The notes: generated from the sequence alone by a model not told the origin. DNA of 64,000 nt from Rhodoferax sp. (GCF_028688795.1 NZ_JAQTXM010000001.1:288803-352802); one strand, 5' to 3'. Counted from the stretch's first letter, positions 52,747-62,598 are shown. Translations and numbers: made by a program.

Positions 52747-53996
52747 CGGTCAACTTCCCCAAACACAATATCCATCGTGCCAATGATTGCAACTGCATCG
52801 GCAATCATGTGACCACGGCCCATTTCATCCAAGGCAGCCAAGTGCACAAACGCGGGTGGTCGAATTTTCAGTCGATAAGGTTTATTGGCGCCGTCGCTGA
52901 TCAAATAAATGCCGAACTCACCCTTTGGATGCTCAATCGCCGAGTAAGCCTCACCCTCAGGCACTGAAAACCCTTCGGTGAACAGTTTGAAATGGTGAAT
53001 CAGCTCCTCCATATTGCTCTTCATTGACTCACGGTCTGGCGGTGCGATTTTGTGGTTGTCAGTGATCACTGGACCTGGGTTGACTTTTAGCCAATCAACG
53101 CATTGTTTAATGATGCGATTCGATTGCTTCATTTCTTCCATGCGAACCAAATAGCGGTCGTAGGTATCACCAGTTTTACCCACCGGCACATCAAAGTCGA
53201 GCCTGTCATAGACTTCATAAGGCTGCGTCTTACGCAAGTCCCAGGCGATTCCCGAACCACGCAACATGGGGCCAGTAAAGCCCAAATTCAGGGCCCGCTC
53301 AGGTGTTACCACACCAATGCCCACGGTGCGCTGCTTCCAGATTCGGTTGTCGGTCAACAGCGTGTGGTACTCCGCCAGGTAAGTTGGAAAGCGCTGGGTA
53401 AAGTCATCAATAAAGTCTAACAAGCTGCCGCCACGGTTGCGGTTAAGGGCTTCCGTCGACTTCGCGCTGCGAATTTTGTTTGCCGAATGGCGCGGCATTG
53501 TGTCGGGCAAATCACGGTAGACGCCACCTGGACGGAAATACGCTGCATGCATGCGCGCACCGCTGACCGCCTCATACGCATCAAGCAAGTCCTCACGTTC
53601 ACGAAATGCAAACAGCAAGACCGTCATGGCGCCGCAGTCGATCGCATGCGCACCCACCCACAACAAATGGTTCAACAGCCGTGTAATTTCGGCAAACATG
53701 ACCCGGATGTATTGGGCACGCAAGGGAACTTCCAGCCCTAGCATTTTTTCAATCACCAGGCAATAGGCTTGCTCATTACACATCATGGACATGTAGTCAA
53801 GACGATCCATGTAGGGCAGCGCTTGAATATACGTTTTGCTCTCAGCCAACTTCTCGGTGGCACGGTGCAACAAACCAATGTGCGGATCGGCCCGCTGAAT
53901 GACTTCGCCATCTAGCTCCAGCACCAGGCGCAAAACGCCGTGAGCAGCCGGATGCTGCGGTCCAAAATTCAGGGTGTAGTTTTTAATGTCAGCCAT
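52743..53996 (-). CDS. nuoD: NADH-quinone oxidoreductase subunit D
   Basis: 49-kDa-type subunit that forms the quinone-binding site with NuoB, 417 residues, related to [NiFe]-hydrogenase large subunits but without the metal-binding cysteines. Signatures are [20 protein letters not shown] (quinone-site His near residue 18), [14 protein letters not shown] and [13 protein letters not shown] with the conserved Tyr. NuoC and NuoD are separate proteins here, unlike the fused NuoCD of enterobacteria. Confidence 0.97.
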   Translation of the reverse strand: MADIKNYTLNFGPQHPAAHGVLRLVLELDGEVIQRADPHIGLLHRATEKLAESKTYIQALPYMDRLDYMSMMCNEQAYCLVIEKMLGLEVPLRAQYIRVMFAEITRLLNHLLWVGAHAIDCGAMTVLLFAFREREDLLDAYEAVSGARMHAAYFRPGGVYRDLPDTMPRHSANKIRSAKSTEALNRNRGGSLLDFIDDFTQRFPTYLAEYHTLLTDNRIWKQRTVGIGVVTPERALNLGFTGPMLRGSGIAWDLRKTQPYEVYDRLDFDVPVGKTGDTYDRYLVRMEEMKQSNRIIKQCVDWLKVNPGPVITDNHKIAPPDRESMKSNMEELIHHFKLFTEGFSVPEGEAYSAIEHPKGEFGIYLISDGANKPYRLKIRPPAFVHLAALDEMGRGHMIADAVAIIGTMDIVFGEVDR

Positions 53997-54007
53997 GGGT
54001 CAAACTG

Positions 54008-54619
54008 CTATTGAGCAGGGCCTCCGTAGTTTTCTTCACGGATGATCCGTGGCGTGATTTCACGCGGCTCGATCGTGACTGGCTGATACACAACGCGCTT
54101 TTGCTCTGCGTCGTAACGCATTTCCACATGACCGGAAACCGGAAAATCTTTTCGAAATGGATGGCCAATGAAACCATAGTCAGTCAAGATGCGCCGCAAA
54201 TCATTGTGACCTTCGAATACGATACCAAACAGATCAAACGCCTCACGTTCAAACCAATTGGCGCTACTCCAGATGTCGCACACAGAAGGCAACACAGGAG
54301 ACAGATCGTCAGGTACAAACACTTTAAGCCTTAGCCGGTGATTCAGACTCACCGACAACAAATGCAATACCACACAAAACCGGGGCCCAGGCAAACCCTC
54401 ACCTTTGTAGGTGGAGTAATCTACCCCGCACAAATCTAGCATTTGCTCAAAACAACAAGTAGGATCGTCGCGAAGTATTTTTGCCACATCGAGATAGCTG
54501 CCAGCCTCCACCACGATTGTCAATTCATCGAGCGCCACCGCGCTACTTTTGACCAAACCACACAAAGCCACATCAATCTGAGCCTTGAGCATGAGTGGGT
54601 TTACAGCATACAAAGTCAT
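54008..54619 (-). CDS. nuoC: NADH-quinone oxidoreductase subunit C
   Basis: 30-kDa-type peripheral subunit, 203 residues. The signature [20 protein letters not shown], then [18 protein letters not shown] (about 127-165) is diagnostic. It has no cofactor and acts as a structural link between NuoB and NuoD. It lies 11 bp before nuoD and 12 bp after nuoB. Confidence 0.96.
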   Translation of the reverse strand: MTLYAVNPLMLKAQIDVALCGLVKSSAVALDELTIVVEAGSYLDVAKILRDDPTCCFEQMLDLCGVDYSTYKGEGLPGPRFCVVLHLLSVSLNHRLRLKVFVPDDLSPVLPSVCDIWSSANWFEREAFDLFGIVFEGHNDLRRILTDYGFIGHPFRKDFPVSGHVEMRYDAEQKRVVYQPVTIEPREITPRIIREENYGGPAQ

Positions 54620-54631
54620 TGTTAACCCTTG

Positions 54632-55111
54632 TTATGTGCGCGCAATGGTTTGCGTACGACGGATTTTTCGCTGTAGTTGGATGATTCCGTAAATCAGCGC
54701 TTCTGCAGTGGGTGGACAGCCCGGCACATACACATCTACCGGCACGATGCGGTCACATCCTCGCACCACAGAATAACTGTAGTGATAGTAACCACCTCCA
54801 TTGGCGCACGACCCCATGCTAATGACCCAACGCGGCTCGGCCATCTGGTCGTACACCTTGCGAAATGCAGGTGCCATTTTGTTAGTCAAAGTACCAGCAA
54901 CAATGATCAAATCAGACTGCCGCGGACTAGGCCGAAACACCTCAGCGCCGAAGCGACTGATGTCATAACGGGCGGCTGCCGCATGCATCATCTCTACGGC
55001 ACAACAGGCCAACCCAAAGGTCATCGGCCATACTGAACCCGTCTTGGCCCAATTCACAACCGAGTCATAACTCGTGGTGACAAAGCCCTCTTTAAAAACA
55101 CCTTCAATCAT
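54632..55111 (-). CDS. nuoB: NADH-quinone oxidoreductase subunit B
   Basis: 20-kDa-type subunit that holds the terminal 4Fe-4S cluster N2 and donates electrons to quinone. Ligand cysteines are in [19 protein letters not shown] (near residues 36-37), [16 protein letters not shown] (near 101) and [16 protein letters not shown] (near 131). It has 159 residues from ATG 55109-55111 ([14 protein letters not shown]); the upstream 17-codon extension overlaps nuoA and is rejected. The gap to nuoA is 4 bp. Confidence 0.97.
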   Translation of the reverse strand: MIEGVFKEGFVTTSYDSVVNWAKTGSVWPMTFGLACCAVEMMHAAAARYDISRFGAEVFRPSPRQSDLIIVAGTLTNKMAPAFRKVYDQMAEPRWVISMGSCANGGGYYHYSYSVVRGCDRIVPVDVYVPGCPPTAEALIYGIIQLQRKIRRTQTIART

Positions 55112-55115
55112 CGTG

Positions 55116-55475
55116 TTACTCCCAATCCAGGGCGCCCTTGATCCACATGTAAACGAAGCCAATGGTCAGAATGGTCACAATCTCCATACCCACCAAAAAG
55201 CCATAAAGACCCAACTCCTTGAGCGTCATCGCCCACGGAAACAACAATGCTGTTTCAAGGTCAAACAAGATAAAAAGGATCGCGATAAGGTAGTAGCGAA
55301 CGTCAAACTTCATCCGGGCGTCGCCAAACGCTTCAAAACCGCATTCATAAGGGGAGTTTTTTGCCGCATCCGGTTTATTTGGGCCCAGAACGTACCCAAT
55401 AACCTGTGGCATGACGCCAACTGCAATGCCAATCAAAATGAAAAGCAAGACTGGCAAATATTGATCAAGATTCAT
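55116..55475 (-). CDS. nuoA: NADH-quinone oxidoreductase subunit A
   Basis: Three-helix membrane subunit, 119 residues from ATG 55473-55475 ([20 protein letters not shown]). The conserved loop [20 protein letters not shown] (about 43-62) and the acidic [12 protein letters not shown] in helix 2 are visible. It is the first gene of the 14-gene nuo operon. The promoter must lie between it and the tRNA-Leu gene 59 bp upstream, or in the secG region; no clear -35/-10 pair is claimed. Confidence 0.96.
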   Translation of the reverse strand: MNLDQYLPVLLFILIGIAVGVMPQVIGYVLGPNKPDAAKNSPYECGFEAFGDARMKFDVRYYLIAILFILFDLETALLFPWAMTLKELGLYGFLVGMEIVTILTIGFVYMWIKGALDWE

Positions 55476-55534
55476 TTTGTGAGTTTGATTCAATTGAATA
55501 TTTAACGCATTTGGTTGCGTCAAATACATTAGTT

Positions 55535-55619
55535 TGGTGCCGTCGGCGAGACTCGAACTCGCACAGCTTTCGCCACTACCACCTCAAGATAGCGTGTCTA
55601 CCAATTCCACCACGACGGC
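55535..55619 (-). tRNA. tRNA-Leu (anticodon GAG)
   Basis: The 85-nt minus-strand gene has acceptor arms GCCGTCG/CGACGGC, an encoded ACCA end, anticodon stem CTATC/GGTAG around the loop TTGAGGT (anticodon GAG), a long class II variable arm, and a T-arm with GTTCGAGTC. It reads CUC/CUU codons. Its place between secG and nuoA is the usual order in betaproteobacteria. Confidence 0.95.
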
Positions 55620-55696
55620 TGTTATTTCTGACCAATTTGATACGCTCCGCTTAACGGAATTCGACCTCGTTGGGCAGCCTAGAGTTTACCCTGAAA

Positions 55697-55719
55697 TTCC
55701 CTCACCTCGCCTGAGGGAA
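55697..55719 (-). terminator. Hairpin between secG and tRNA-Leu
   Basis: TTCCCTCA (55697-55704) and TGAGGGAA (55712-55719) form an 8-bp perfect stem, about 20 nt after the secG stop on the minus strand. It is followed only by a weak TTTC run; it may be a weak terminator or a processing site before the tRNA. Confidence 0.5.
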
Positions 55720-55737
55720 AGGCATTTTGCAAGGCAA

Positions 55738-56091
55738 TTATTTGGCTGGGATTTGTGCCGCACCCGAAGCAGGAACAACTGGTGCCGGCACAGCTGCAGC
55801 GGGCGCTGTGAGTGTTGTGTTGTCAAGCACGCTGCCAGAGGTTGTCGCAGCGCGAGGCGTTCCAAAATATGCAAGCGCCAAGGTGCTGACAAAGAAAATG
55901 GTAGCCAACACCGCAGTGGTGCGGGACAAAAAGTTTGCGCTTCCACTGGCGCCAAACAGGCTACCTGAACCACCGCTACCAAACGCCGCGCCCATGTCTG
56001 CCCCTTTGCCGTGCTGAACCAGTATCAGCCCCACCATGGCGACGGCTGAAATCATCTGCACGGCCAACAAAATCGTCAACATCATGTTCAT
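55738..56091 (-). CDS. secG: Preprotein translocase subunit SecG
   Basis: Small inner-membrane subunit of the SecYEG channel, 117 residues. It has two hydrophobic helices (MLTILLAVQMISAVAMVGLI and FLSRTTAVLATIFFVSTLAL) separated by the diagnostic Gly/Ser loop GKGADMGAAFGSGGSGSLFG. The C-terminal tail (about 85-117) is Ala/Pro/Thr-rich, as is common in this family. It lies downstream of tpiA on the same strand with a 39-bp gap. Confidence 0.95.
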   Translation of the reverse strand: MNMMLTILLAVQMISAVAMVGLILVQHGKGADMGAAFGSGGSGSLFGASGSANFLSRTTAVLATIFFVSTLALAYFGTPRAATTSGSVLDNTTLTAPAAAVPAPVVPASGAAQIPAK

Positions 56092-56130
56092 TAATTACTC
56101 CTGATTAAATAGCGCGGCACGTTCGTTTGT

Positions 56131-56874
56131 TTAAACGGCTGCAGCAATAATTGTTAAAAAATCCTGGGCTTTGAGGGCAGCGCCACCAATCAAGCCACCA
56201 TCAATATCCGGTTGCCCCAGCAAACTGGCTGCATTGGCTGCGTTCATGCTGCCACCATAAAGCAGTTTGATGCGATCTGCACTGGGCGTTGCCGCTTTCA
56301 ATTGCGCGCGCAGCACCGCATGAACTTGCTGCGCTTGTTCTGCAGTGGCAGAAAGGCCCGTGCCAATCGCCCAAACCGGCTCATAGGCAACCACAATTTC
56401 ACTGATGCAATGGCCATTGGCATGAATCACCGCTGCCAATTGGCGCTTGACCACTTCCTCGGTTTTGCCAGCCTCACGCTCTGCCAATGTTTCACCCACA
56501 CAAACGATAGGCGTGATACCGCTGCTCAAGGCACGCTGGGCTTTGGCAGCGACCACTTCGTCAGTTTCACCATGGTATTGGCGTCGCTCCGAATGCCCCA
56601 CGATGGCATAGTGAACGCCGAATTCCTTCAGCATCGCCGGTGCGATTTCACCAGTAAACGCACCACTTTCGTGGCTTGATATATCTTGTACACCCAGCTC
56701 AATGACACTGCCTTCAAGCAAGGCATGGCATTGTGCAAGGTACACCGACGGCACACAAACCGCGACATTGCAAACCGGTTGCCCGACGCCGGCAAGTAAC
56801 CCTTTTATCAGCAACTCGTTGGCGGCCAAGCTGCCGTTCATTTTCCAGTTGCCTGCGATCAGCTTCTTTTTCAT
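56131..56874 (-). CDS. tpiA: Triosephosphate isomerase
   Basis: Interconverts dihydroxyacetone phosphate and glyceraldehyde 3-phosphate; 247 residues. Catalytic residues are visible: Lys in [11 protein letters not shown] (near 12), His in [16 protein letters not shown] (near 95) and Glu in [12 protein letters not shown] (near 165). The phosphate loop [11 protein letters not shown] is near 208. The start is set at ATG 56872-56874, which overlaps the stop of the quinone oxidoreductase gene (ATGA); a start four codons upstream is also open. Confidence 0.97.
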   Translation of the reverse strand: MKKKLIAGNWKMNGSLAANELLIKGLLAGVGQPVCNVAVCVPSVYLAQCHALLEGSVIELGVQDISSHESGAFTGEIAPAMLKEFGVHYAIVGHSERRQYHGETDEVVAAKAQRALSSGITPIVCVGETLAEREAGKTEEVVKRQLAAVIHANGHCISEIVVAYEPVWAIGTGLSATAEQAQQVHAVLRAQLKAATPSADRIKLLYGGSMNAANAASLLGQPDIDGGLIGGAALKAQDFLTIIAAAV

Positions 56875-57866
56875 GCTATTTCCCAAGTCAAAACAATTTT
56901 CCCAATATGCTGATTGGATTCCATCAAGGCATGCGCCTTGGCTGCATCAACGGCTGCAAAGACACTGTGAATCACCGGCTTGATTTGCCCGGATGCCAAC
57001 AATGGCCACACAAACTTCAAACACGCCTGCGCAATGGCAGCCTTGAATGCCACTGGGCGTGCACGCAAGGTTGAACCGGTCACCGTGAGGCGGCGACGCA
57101 GCACCAAACCTGCGTCAAACTCGCTCTGCACGCCACCCTGAACTGCAATGATCACCAGACGACCATCCTCACGCAGACTCTGCACTTCCTTGGCAACATA
57201 ACTACCCGCAACCATGTCCAGAATCACATCGACGCCCTGCCCGTCGGTGAGCCGCGTCACCTCGGTCTGAAAATCATGGGTTCGGTAATTGATGGCCGCA
57301 TCAGCGCCTAGTGCCAAGCATGCGGCGCACTTGGCGTCGCTGCCAGCAGTGGTGAACACCCGTGCACCCATGGCTTTCGCCAATTGAATCGCCGTGACAC
57401 CAATGCCACTGGTACCACCCTGAATCAACACGGTCTCACCAGCAGCCAAGTGACCACGGTCCATCAGGTTACTCCAGACGGTAAACAACGTCTCAGGCAA
57501 GCTCGCCGCTTCTACGTCAGTGAAGCCTTGCGGCACAGGCAGACATTGGGCAATCGGTGCCACGCACCATTGCGCATAACCGCCCCCAGCAACCAAGGCA
57601 CACACGCGGTCACCCAAATGAAAACCCGCTGCGGCCAATTCAAGCGCGTCACCCTGTTCGATCACACCCGCAACTTCCAGCCCCGGAATGTCAGACGCCC
57701 CAGTTGGCACAGGGTAAAGCCCCTTGCGTTGCAACACATCGGGCCGATTGATGCCACTGGCACTCACGCGAATGAGCAGCTCACCGGCACCCGGAACAGG
57801 CACGAAGCGTTCACCCAGCTGCAAAACATCTGGGCCACCATGACCAGTGATTTCAATCGCTTGCAT
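56871..57866 (-). CDS. NAD(P)H quinone oxidoreductase, zinc-independent MDR family (PIG3-like)
   Basis: A 331-residue medium-chain dehydrogenase/reductase of the quinone oxidoreductase branch. The N-terminal [20 protein letters not shown] is typical. No structural or catalytic zinc cysteines are seen. The NADPH-binding Rossmann motif is [21 protein letters not shown] near residue 148. Relatives reduce quinones in one-electron or two-electron steps and protect against oxidative stress. It is translationally coupled to tpiA by a 4-bp overlap. A dispersed repeat lies directly upstream of its start. Confidence 0.9.
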   Translation of the reverse strand: MQAIEITGHGGPDVLQLGERFVPVPGAGELLIRVSASGINRPDVLQRKGLYPVPTGASDIPGLEVAGVIEQGDALELAAAGFHLGDRVCALVAGGGYAQWCVAPIAQCLPVPQGFTDVEAASLPETLFTVWSNLMDRGHLAAGETVLIQGGTSGIGVTAIQLAKAMGARVFTTAGSDAKCAACLALGADAAINYRTHDFQTEVTRLTDGQGVDVILDMVAGSYVAKEVQSLREDGRLVIIAVQGGVQSEFDAGLVLRRRLTVTGSTLRARPVAFKAAIAQACLKFVWPLLASGQIKPVIHSVFAAVDAAKAHALMESNQHIGKIVLTWEIA

Positions 57867-57867
57867 A

Positions 57868-57917
57868 TGTTTTTAGCCTCTAGCCCTTATAAATAAAGCG
57901 TGAGTAGCTATTACATT
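57868..57917 (-). repeat. Dispersed repeat copy 13 (intergenic, pnp to quinone oxidoreductase)
   Basis: Reverse-orientation copy: TTTTTAGCCTCTAGCCCTTA, TAAATAAAGCGTGAGTAGCT, ATTAC. It fills most of the 71-bp gap between the pnp stop and the quinone oxidoreductase start, abutting the latter's start codon region where a ribosome-binding site would be expected. Confidence 0.87.
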
Positions 57918-57937
57918 TATCAAGGCCAAGAGTTGCT

Positions 57938-60052
57938 TCAAGAACGATTTTCTTGTGCGGGACGCTCCAACAGCGCCTTCATTGACAGCTTGACACGGCC
58001 TTTTTCATCAGTTTCCATGACCTTGACCTTGACGATCTGGCCTTCTGACAAATAGTCGGTGACTTTTTCGACGCGCTCATGTGCAATTTGGCTGATGTGC
58101 AACAAGCCATCCTTGCCAGGCAGGAGGTTGATCAGCGCACCAAAGTCAAGAATCTTGACCACAGGGCCTTCGTAGATTTTGCCGATTTCAACTTCAGCCG
58201 TGATCTGTTCGATGCGGCGTTTGGCCTCTTCAGCCTTGGCTGGGTCAGCCGACGCGATGGTGATGGTGCCATCTTCGTCAATGTTGATTTGCGTACCGGT
58301 TTCTTCAGTCAAGGCACGGATCACCGAGCCGCCCTTGCCGATCACGTCACGAATCTTTTCAGGATTGATCTTCATGGTGAACAGGCGTGGCGCGAAGGTA
58401 GACACCTCGGTCTTGGCTTCAGCCATAGCTTCGGTCATCTTGCCCAAAATGTGCATGCGTGCTTCCTTGGCTTGTGCCAGTGCCACTTGCATGATTTCTT
58501 TGGTGATGCCCTGAATTTTGATGTCCATTTGCAGCGCGGTGATGCCACTGGTGGTACCGGCCACCTTAAAGTCCATGTCACCCAGGTGATCTTCGTCACC
58601 CAGAATGTCGGTCAACACGGCAAAGCGGTTGTCTTCCTTGATCAGGCCCATGGCGATACCCGCCACATGCGCTTTCAAAGGCACGCCCGCATCCATCAAG
58701 CTCAGGCAGCCACCACAGACCGAAGCCATAGAGGACGAACCATTGGATTCAGTCACCTCAGACACCACACGCATGGTGTAAGGGAAATCTTCCTTGGTGG
58801 GCAACACAGCGATCAGCGCGCGCTTGGCCAAACGGCCATGACCGATTTCACGACGCTTGGGTGTACCAAAACGGCCGGCTTCGCCAGTGGCAAAGGGAGG
58901 CATGTTGTAGTGCAGCATGAAGCGGTCTTCAAAATCACCGGCCAGTGCGTCAATGCGTTGTGCATCACGCTCAGTGCCCAGGGTGGTCACCACCAAAGCC
59001 TGGGTCTCACCACGGGTGAACAAGGCAGAACCATGGGTGCGTGGCAGCACGCTGTTGCGGATTTCAATCGGGCGCACGGTGCGTGTGTCACGACCGTCAA
59101 TACGGGGCTCACCCGCCAGAATTTGACCGCGAACCAGGCGCGCTTCAATGTCAAACAGCATGCTCTCGACCTTGACCGAATCAAACACGACGCCATCGGT
59201 TTTCAGGCCGGCCATGACGTCAGCGTAAGCTGTGCGGCAAGCTTGCGTGCGTGCTTGCTTGTTGCGAATCTGGTAGGCGGCGGTCAACTTTTCGTTGGCC
59301 AAAGCACCGACCTTGGCGATCAAGACTTCGTCAGGAGCTGGCGCTTGCCAGTCCCAGACTGGCTTACCAGCGTCACGTACCAGCTCGTGGATGGCGTTAA
59401 TGGCAATCGCACCCTGGGCGTGACCGAACACCACAGCACCCAGCATGATGTCTTCGGGCAATTGGTCAGCTTCTGACTCAACCATCAGCACAGCGGCTTC
59501 GGTACCGGCCACGACCAGGTCAAGCTGGCTGGCCTTGAGCGCGGTTTGACCCGGATTTAGCACGTATTCGCCGTTGACATAACCCACGCGAGCGGCACCA
59601 ATCGGGCCGTTGAACGGAATACCGGAAATCGACAGCGCAGCGCTGGTGGCAATCATGGCCGCAATGTCAGCCTGCACTTCTGGGTTCAAGCTCACCACAT
59701 GAATGATGACCTGAACTTCGTTGTAGAAGCCTTCGGGGAACAGGGGACGAATTGGGCGATCGATCAGGCGACAGGTCAGGGTCTCCAACTCGCTTGGGCG
59801 ACCTTCGCGCTTGAAAAAGCTGCCTGGAATCTTGCCAGCTGCGTACGATTTTTCAGCGTAGTCCACGGTCAAGGGAAAGAAGTCTTGGCCCGCTTTGGAC
59901 TCGGTCTTGGCGACCACGGTAGCCAGCACCACGGTGCCGTCCATGTCGAGCAGCACAGCGCCGGTGGCCTGGCGAGCAATTTCGCCGGTTTCCATGGTGA
60001 CCGTGTGTTGACCCCATTGGAATGTCTTGCTAACTTTATTGAACATTGTCAT
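57938..60052 (-). CDS. pnp: Polyribonucleotide nucleotidyltransferase (PNPase)
   Basis: Phosphorolytic 3'-5' exoribonuclease, trimeric, part of RNA decay; 704 residues. Two RNase PH domains (about 10-225 and 320-535) are joined by a helical linker. They are followed by a KH domain ([20 protein letters not shown] near 560) and an S1 domain ([20 protein letters not shown] near 620). The start is ATG 60050-60052 with AGGAG 8 nt upstream. It lies downstream of rpsO, in the conserved rpsO-pnp order, and a long imperfect hairpin (60127-60171) sits in the leader. Confidence 0.97.
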   Translation of the reverse strand: MTMFNKVSKTFQWGQHTVTMETGEIARQATGAVLLDMDGTVVLATVVAKTESKAGQDFFPLTVDYAEKSYAAGKIPGSFFKREGRPSELETLTCRLIDRPIRPLFPEGFYNEVQVIIHVVSLNPEVQADIAAMIATSAALSISGIPFNGPIGAARVGYVNGEYVLNPGQTALKASQLDLVVAGTEAAVLMVESEADQLPEDIMLGAVVFGHAQGAIAINAIHELVRDAGKPVWDWQAPAPDEVLIAKVGALANEKLTAAYQIRNKQARTQACRTAYADVMAGLKTDGVVFDSVKVESMLFDIEARLVRGQILAGEPRIDGRDTRTVRPIEIRNSVLPRTHGSALFTRGETQALVVTTLGTERDAQRIDALAGDFEDRFMLHYNMPPFATGEAGRFGTPKRREIGHGRLAKRALIAVLPTKEDFPYTMRVVSEVTESNGSSSMASVCGGCLSLMDAGVPLKAHVAGIAMGLIKEDNRFAVLTDILGDEDHLGDMDFKVAGTTSGITALQMDIKIQGITKEIMQVALAQAKEARMHILGKMTEAMAEAKTEVSTFAPRLFTMKINPEKIRDVIGKGGSVIRALTEETGTQINIDEDGTITIASADPAKAEEAKRRIEQITAEVEIGKIYEGPVVKILDFGALINLLPGKDGLLHISQIAHERVEKVTDYLSEGQIVKVKVMETDEKGRVKLSMKALLERPAQENRS

Positions 60053-60126
60053 TTTTGAATCTCCTGTGAGTTAGTGGGTGCAGGCCACCCACCAAAGCCC
60101 GGAAGCCGCAACACAGAACACGATGC

Positions 60127-60171
60127 CATTCCAGAGCCGCACCCCTTTTGGGATTGCTAGGCTTTGGAATG
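60127..60171 (-). promoter_or_regulatory. Long stem-loop in the rpsO-pnp intergenic region
   Basis: CATTCCAGAGCC (60127-60138) pairs with GGCTTTGGAATG (60160-60171) over 12 bp with one mismatch, and an inner CCC/GGG pairing lies in the loop. In E. coli a long stem-loop in this place is cut by RNase III to start PNPase autoregulation; the same role is inferred here. A smaller hairpin (60073-60092 region, GTGGGT/ACCCAC) lies nearer the pnp start. Confidence 0.5.
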
Positions 60172-60214
60172 ACACAGCTTCGCTCCGTTTTTGCCTTTTC
60201 CGCTGTGAATTAAA

Positions 60215-60252
60215 GTAAAAAACGCCTGAGCTAGTGACCTAACTCAGGCGTT
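60215..60252 (-). terminator. Rho-independent terminator after rpsO
   Basis: AACGCCTGAG (60221-60230) and CTCAGGCGTT (60243-60252) form a 10-bp stem followed on the minus strand by a run of T. It lies 21 nt after the rpsO stop; partial readthrough to pnp is likely, as in E. coli. Confidence 0.85.
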
Positions 60253-60272
60253 CATCATTCTTTGTCAACCAA

Positions 60273-60539
60273 TTACTTGCGCAGACCCAGCTTGGCGATC
60301 AAGGCCACATAACGGCTACCGTCTTTGGACTTGAGGTAATCCAACAGCTTGCGGCGGCGGCTCACCATGCGCAGCAAACCACGGCGACCATGGTGGTCTT
60401 TGGCGTGGGTTTTGAAGTGAGGCATCAACTCGTTGATGCGGGCGGTCAACAAGGCCACCTGAACTTCAGGGCTACCGGTGTCGCCAACTGAACGTGCGTT
60501 GTCTTGGACAACTGTTGCTTTGATACTGGATGCAATCAT
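60273..60539 (-). CDS. rpsO: Ribosomal protein S15
   Basis: An 88-residue primary 16S rRNA-binding protein of the small subunit. Diagnostic stretches are [19 protein letters not shown] (about 20-38), [20 protein letters not shown] and [12 protein letters not shown]. It has its own promoter (consensus -10 at 60624-60629) and a structured leader of about 75 nt. A terminator separates it from pnp downstream. Confidence 0.98.
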   Translation of the reverse strand: MIASSIKATVVQDNARSVGDTGSPEVQVALLTARINELMPHFKTHAKDHHGRRGLLRMVSRRRKLLDYLKSKDGSRYVALIAKLGLRK

Positions 60540-60567
60540 GATTATTTTCCTGTAGATATAGAACTTG

Positions 60568-60616
60568 CGTCAGGCGCTGGAACTGCCCCTGACGTGCTTG
60601 TCTGCAAATTTGCAGA
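60568..60616 (-). promoter_or_regulatory. Structured leader of rpsO (candidate S15 autoregulatory RNA)
   Basis: Two inverted repeats lie between the -10 element and the start codon: a perfect 16-bp palindrome TCTGCAAATTTGCAGA (60601-60616), and the hairpin CGTCAGG (60568-60574) / CCTGACG (60588-60594) with a 13-nt loop. S15 represses its own translation through leader RNA in several bacterial groups, with different structures; that this one does so is inference. Confidence 0.45.
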
Positions 60617-60623
60617 GCCTCGC

Positions 60624-60629
60624 ATTATA
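60624..60629 (-). promoter_or_regulatory. rpsO promoter -10 element
   Basis: TATAAT on the minus strand, 85 bp upstream of the rpsO start codon. The -35 region is weak or GC-rich. Confidence 0.55.
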
Positions 60630-60705
60630 ACCAGAGCGCCTGCAGCAAAGCTTTGGCGTCCGATCGGCACAGGCGTCTGTCCGCTCGCCAGGACCAAAGA
60701 CCCAT

Positions 60706-61785
60706 TCATTCAACGGCTATCTGAATCGCATCCAGCGGCCAGCGGGGCTTGACATCAAAAGCATAAACGGCATTGGCCGTTTGAATGCCCGACTGCAGGC
60801 GCATCGCTGCGGCCATGGCGATCATGGCGCCGTTATCGGTGCACAAGTGGAGTTCGGGGTAATGCACCCGCACGCCGCGTTTGGCGCATTGCGCATTTAA
60901 CTGCGCGCGCAAGTTGCGGTTGGCACCCACGCCGCCAGCCACGACCAAGCGCGTGAGTCGGGTTTGCTTTAAGGCAATCAAGGATTTTTTCACCAGCACC
61001 TCAACAATCGCCGCCTGCGTCGAGGCAGCCAGATCGGCCAGCACGGTGCCCGGCAAGGCTTCAACCCCACAACCGTGAACGTTGGCAAGTTTTTTTGCCT
61101 GCACCATCACAGCGGTTTTCAGCCCGGCAAAAGAAAAATCGAGGTTATCGCTGTGCAGCAACGGGCGCGGCAGCTTGTAGGCCTCTGGGTTTCCGACATC
61201 GGCCAGCTTGGACAGCGCCGGGCCGCCCGGGTAACCCAAACCCAGCAACTTGGCTGACTTATCAAACGCCTCACCAGCGGCATCGTCAATGGTTTCCCCC
61301 AAAATCTGGTAGCGCCCCACCCCATCAACCCGCATCAGCTGCGTGTGCCCTCCGGACACCAGCAGGGCTACAAACGGAAACTCGGGTGGATCAGCGCTCA
61401 AAAATGGCGACAGCAAATGGCCCTCCAGGTGATGCACACCCAGCACGGGTTTGCCTAAAGCGGCGCCAAGCGCACAAGCCACACCAGCACCTACCAGCAG
61501 TGCGCCTGCCAAGCCCGGCCCACGGGTGAAGGCGACCACATCCACGTCTTTCAGGGTTTTGCCAGATTCATGCAATACCTCTTGGGTGAGTGGCAGCACG
61601 CGGCGAATGTGGTCACGGCTGGCCAGCTCCGGCACCACACCGCCATAGGCCTGGTGCATCTCGATTTGGCTGTAAAGCGCATGCGCCAGCAGCACCGGCA
61701 AATCCTGGCCACTGACACGCACCAGTGCCACCCCAGTTTCATCACACGAGGACTCAATACCCAACACACAATAGTCTTTTGCCAT
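60706..61785 (-). CDS. tsaD: tRNA N6-adenosine threonylcarbamoyltransferase
   Basis: Transfers the threonylcarbamoyl group to A37 of tRNAs that read ANN codons, with TsaB and TsaE; 359 residues. The start is ATG 61783-61785 ([20 protein letters not shown]). Metal-binding histidines are in [13 protein letters not shown] near residue 112-116, with [27 protein letters not shown] and [12 protein letters not shown] as the other conserved blocks (ASKHA fold). It is next to rpsO on the same strand, with a 166-bp gap that holds the rpsO promoter and leader. Confidence 0.97.
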   Translation of the reverse strand: MAKDYCVLGIESSCDETGVALVRVSGQDLPVLLAHALYSQIEMHQAYGGVVPELASRDHIRRVLPLTQEVLHESGKTLKDVDVVAFTRGPGLAGALLVGAGVACALGAALGKPVLGVHHLEGHLLSPFLSADPPEFPFVALLVSGGHTQLMRVDGVGRYQILGETIDDAAGEAFDKSAKLLGLGYPGGPALSKLADVGNPEAYKLPRPLLHSDNLDFSFAGLKTAVMVQAKKLANVHGCGVEALPGTVLADLAASTQAAIVEVLVKKSLIALKQTRLTRLVVAGGVGANRNLRAQLNAQCAKRGVRVHYPELHLCTDNGAMIAMAAAMRLQSGIQTANAVYAFDVKPRWPLDAIQIAVE

Positions 61786-61843
61786 AGTGGGCAAGTTTAG
61801 GGGATGGTCAAGCGCACGCATCACCGACCATCCGCCGGTCAAT

Positions 61844-62467
61844 TCATCTGAATTTCAAACCCAGCCCTGCCAGATAAGTGCGAATGGCCGCTTGTGACAC
61901 TGCAACCAGCTTGAACGCCGTGGGTTCCAGCACCCAAGTGTGGATCAGCCCAACCATCAACGCATGTAAGCCATGCGCTGCCACTGCTGGCGGAATGGCC
62001 AGCGTCACCGCGCGGCGCATGGCCGATTCCTCCAAGCTGCGCTGCATTTGTTGCGTACCTTCCAGATAACACTGCACATGCCGCTCTTTGACGGCCAGCA
62101 ACTCATCCACATACTCCACCTTCAAGGTTGCGACTTCAAAAATGGCGCGGGTGCGCGCATCCGACTCAATGCTGTGCATGGTCTGCAACATAGCGCGCTC
62201 CAGCTCGGTCAGTGGGTCTTGCTTGGCGTCATGGCCCAGCTGCTGCATGGTTTGCTCCATCGGCAAAATGGCACTGTCCATCATGGCGTTGAACAATTCG
62301 GCCTTGTTTTTGAAGTGCCAATAAATCGCACCACGCGTCACCCCGGCGGCTTGCGCGATGTCTTGCAGTGATGTGCGCGACACCCCTTTTTCAGCAAACA
62401 CACGCTGCGCCGCCTCCAGCAACTGGTGACGGGTTTCTTCGGCATCTTCTTTGGTACGACGGACCAT
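61844..62467 (-). CDS. TetR-family repressor, AcrR/TtgR-type
   Basis: A 207-residue local repressor of an RND efflux system. The N-terminal helix-turn-helix is [20 protein letters not shown], then [20 protein letters not shown], both nearly identical to AcrR consensus. The C-terminal ligand-binding domain (TetR_C_2) contains a hydrophobic pocket. The start is set at ATG 62465-62467, the usual AcrR N-terminus; an upstream start is open 6 codons earlier. It is divergent from the adaptor gene across a 131-bp region that holds an AcrR-like operator. Confidence 0.92.
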   Translation of the reverse strand: MVRRTKEDAEETRHQLLEAAQRVFAEKGVSRTSLQDIAQAAGVTRGAIYWHFKNKAELFNAMMDSAILPMEQTMQQLGHDAKQDPLTELERAMLQTMHSIESDARTRAIFEVATLKVEYVDELLAVKERHVQCYLEGTQQMQRSLEESAMRRAVTLAIPPAVAAHGLHALMVGLIHTWVLEPTAFKLVAVSQAAIRTYLAGLGLKFR

Positions 62468-62498
62468 GGCAGCATCTACTTTCAAGGGGTTATCAACT

Positions 62499-62518
62499 TA
62501 CATTCATGATTGTATGTA
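62499..62518. promoter_or_regulatory. AcrR-type operator
   Basis: The 20-bp quasi-palindrome TACATTCATGATTGTATGTA resembles the E. coli AcrR box (TACATACAT...ATGTATGTA). It lies between the divergent TetR-family regulator and the RND adaptor gene, 31 bp from the former, and probably controls both. Confidence 0.65.
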
Positions 62519-62598
62519 TACTTCTGAAAAAATCAATGATCGTTTTCCCACCCTGCTGACGCCCTCTACCGGGCTTTCTTTTTTTCCAGGAATCCACC

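Noticed and set aside
58079..59476. 465-codon open frame on the plus strand opposite pnp
   Set aside because: Mirror of the pnp codon pattern; His/Gln/Val-rich translation without family features, no ribosome-binding site.
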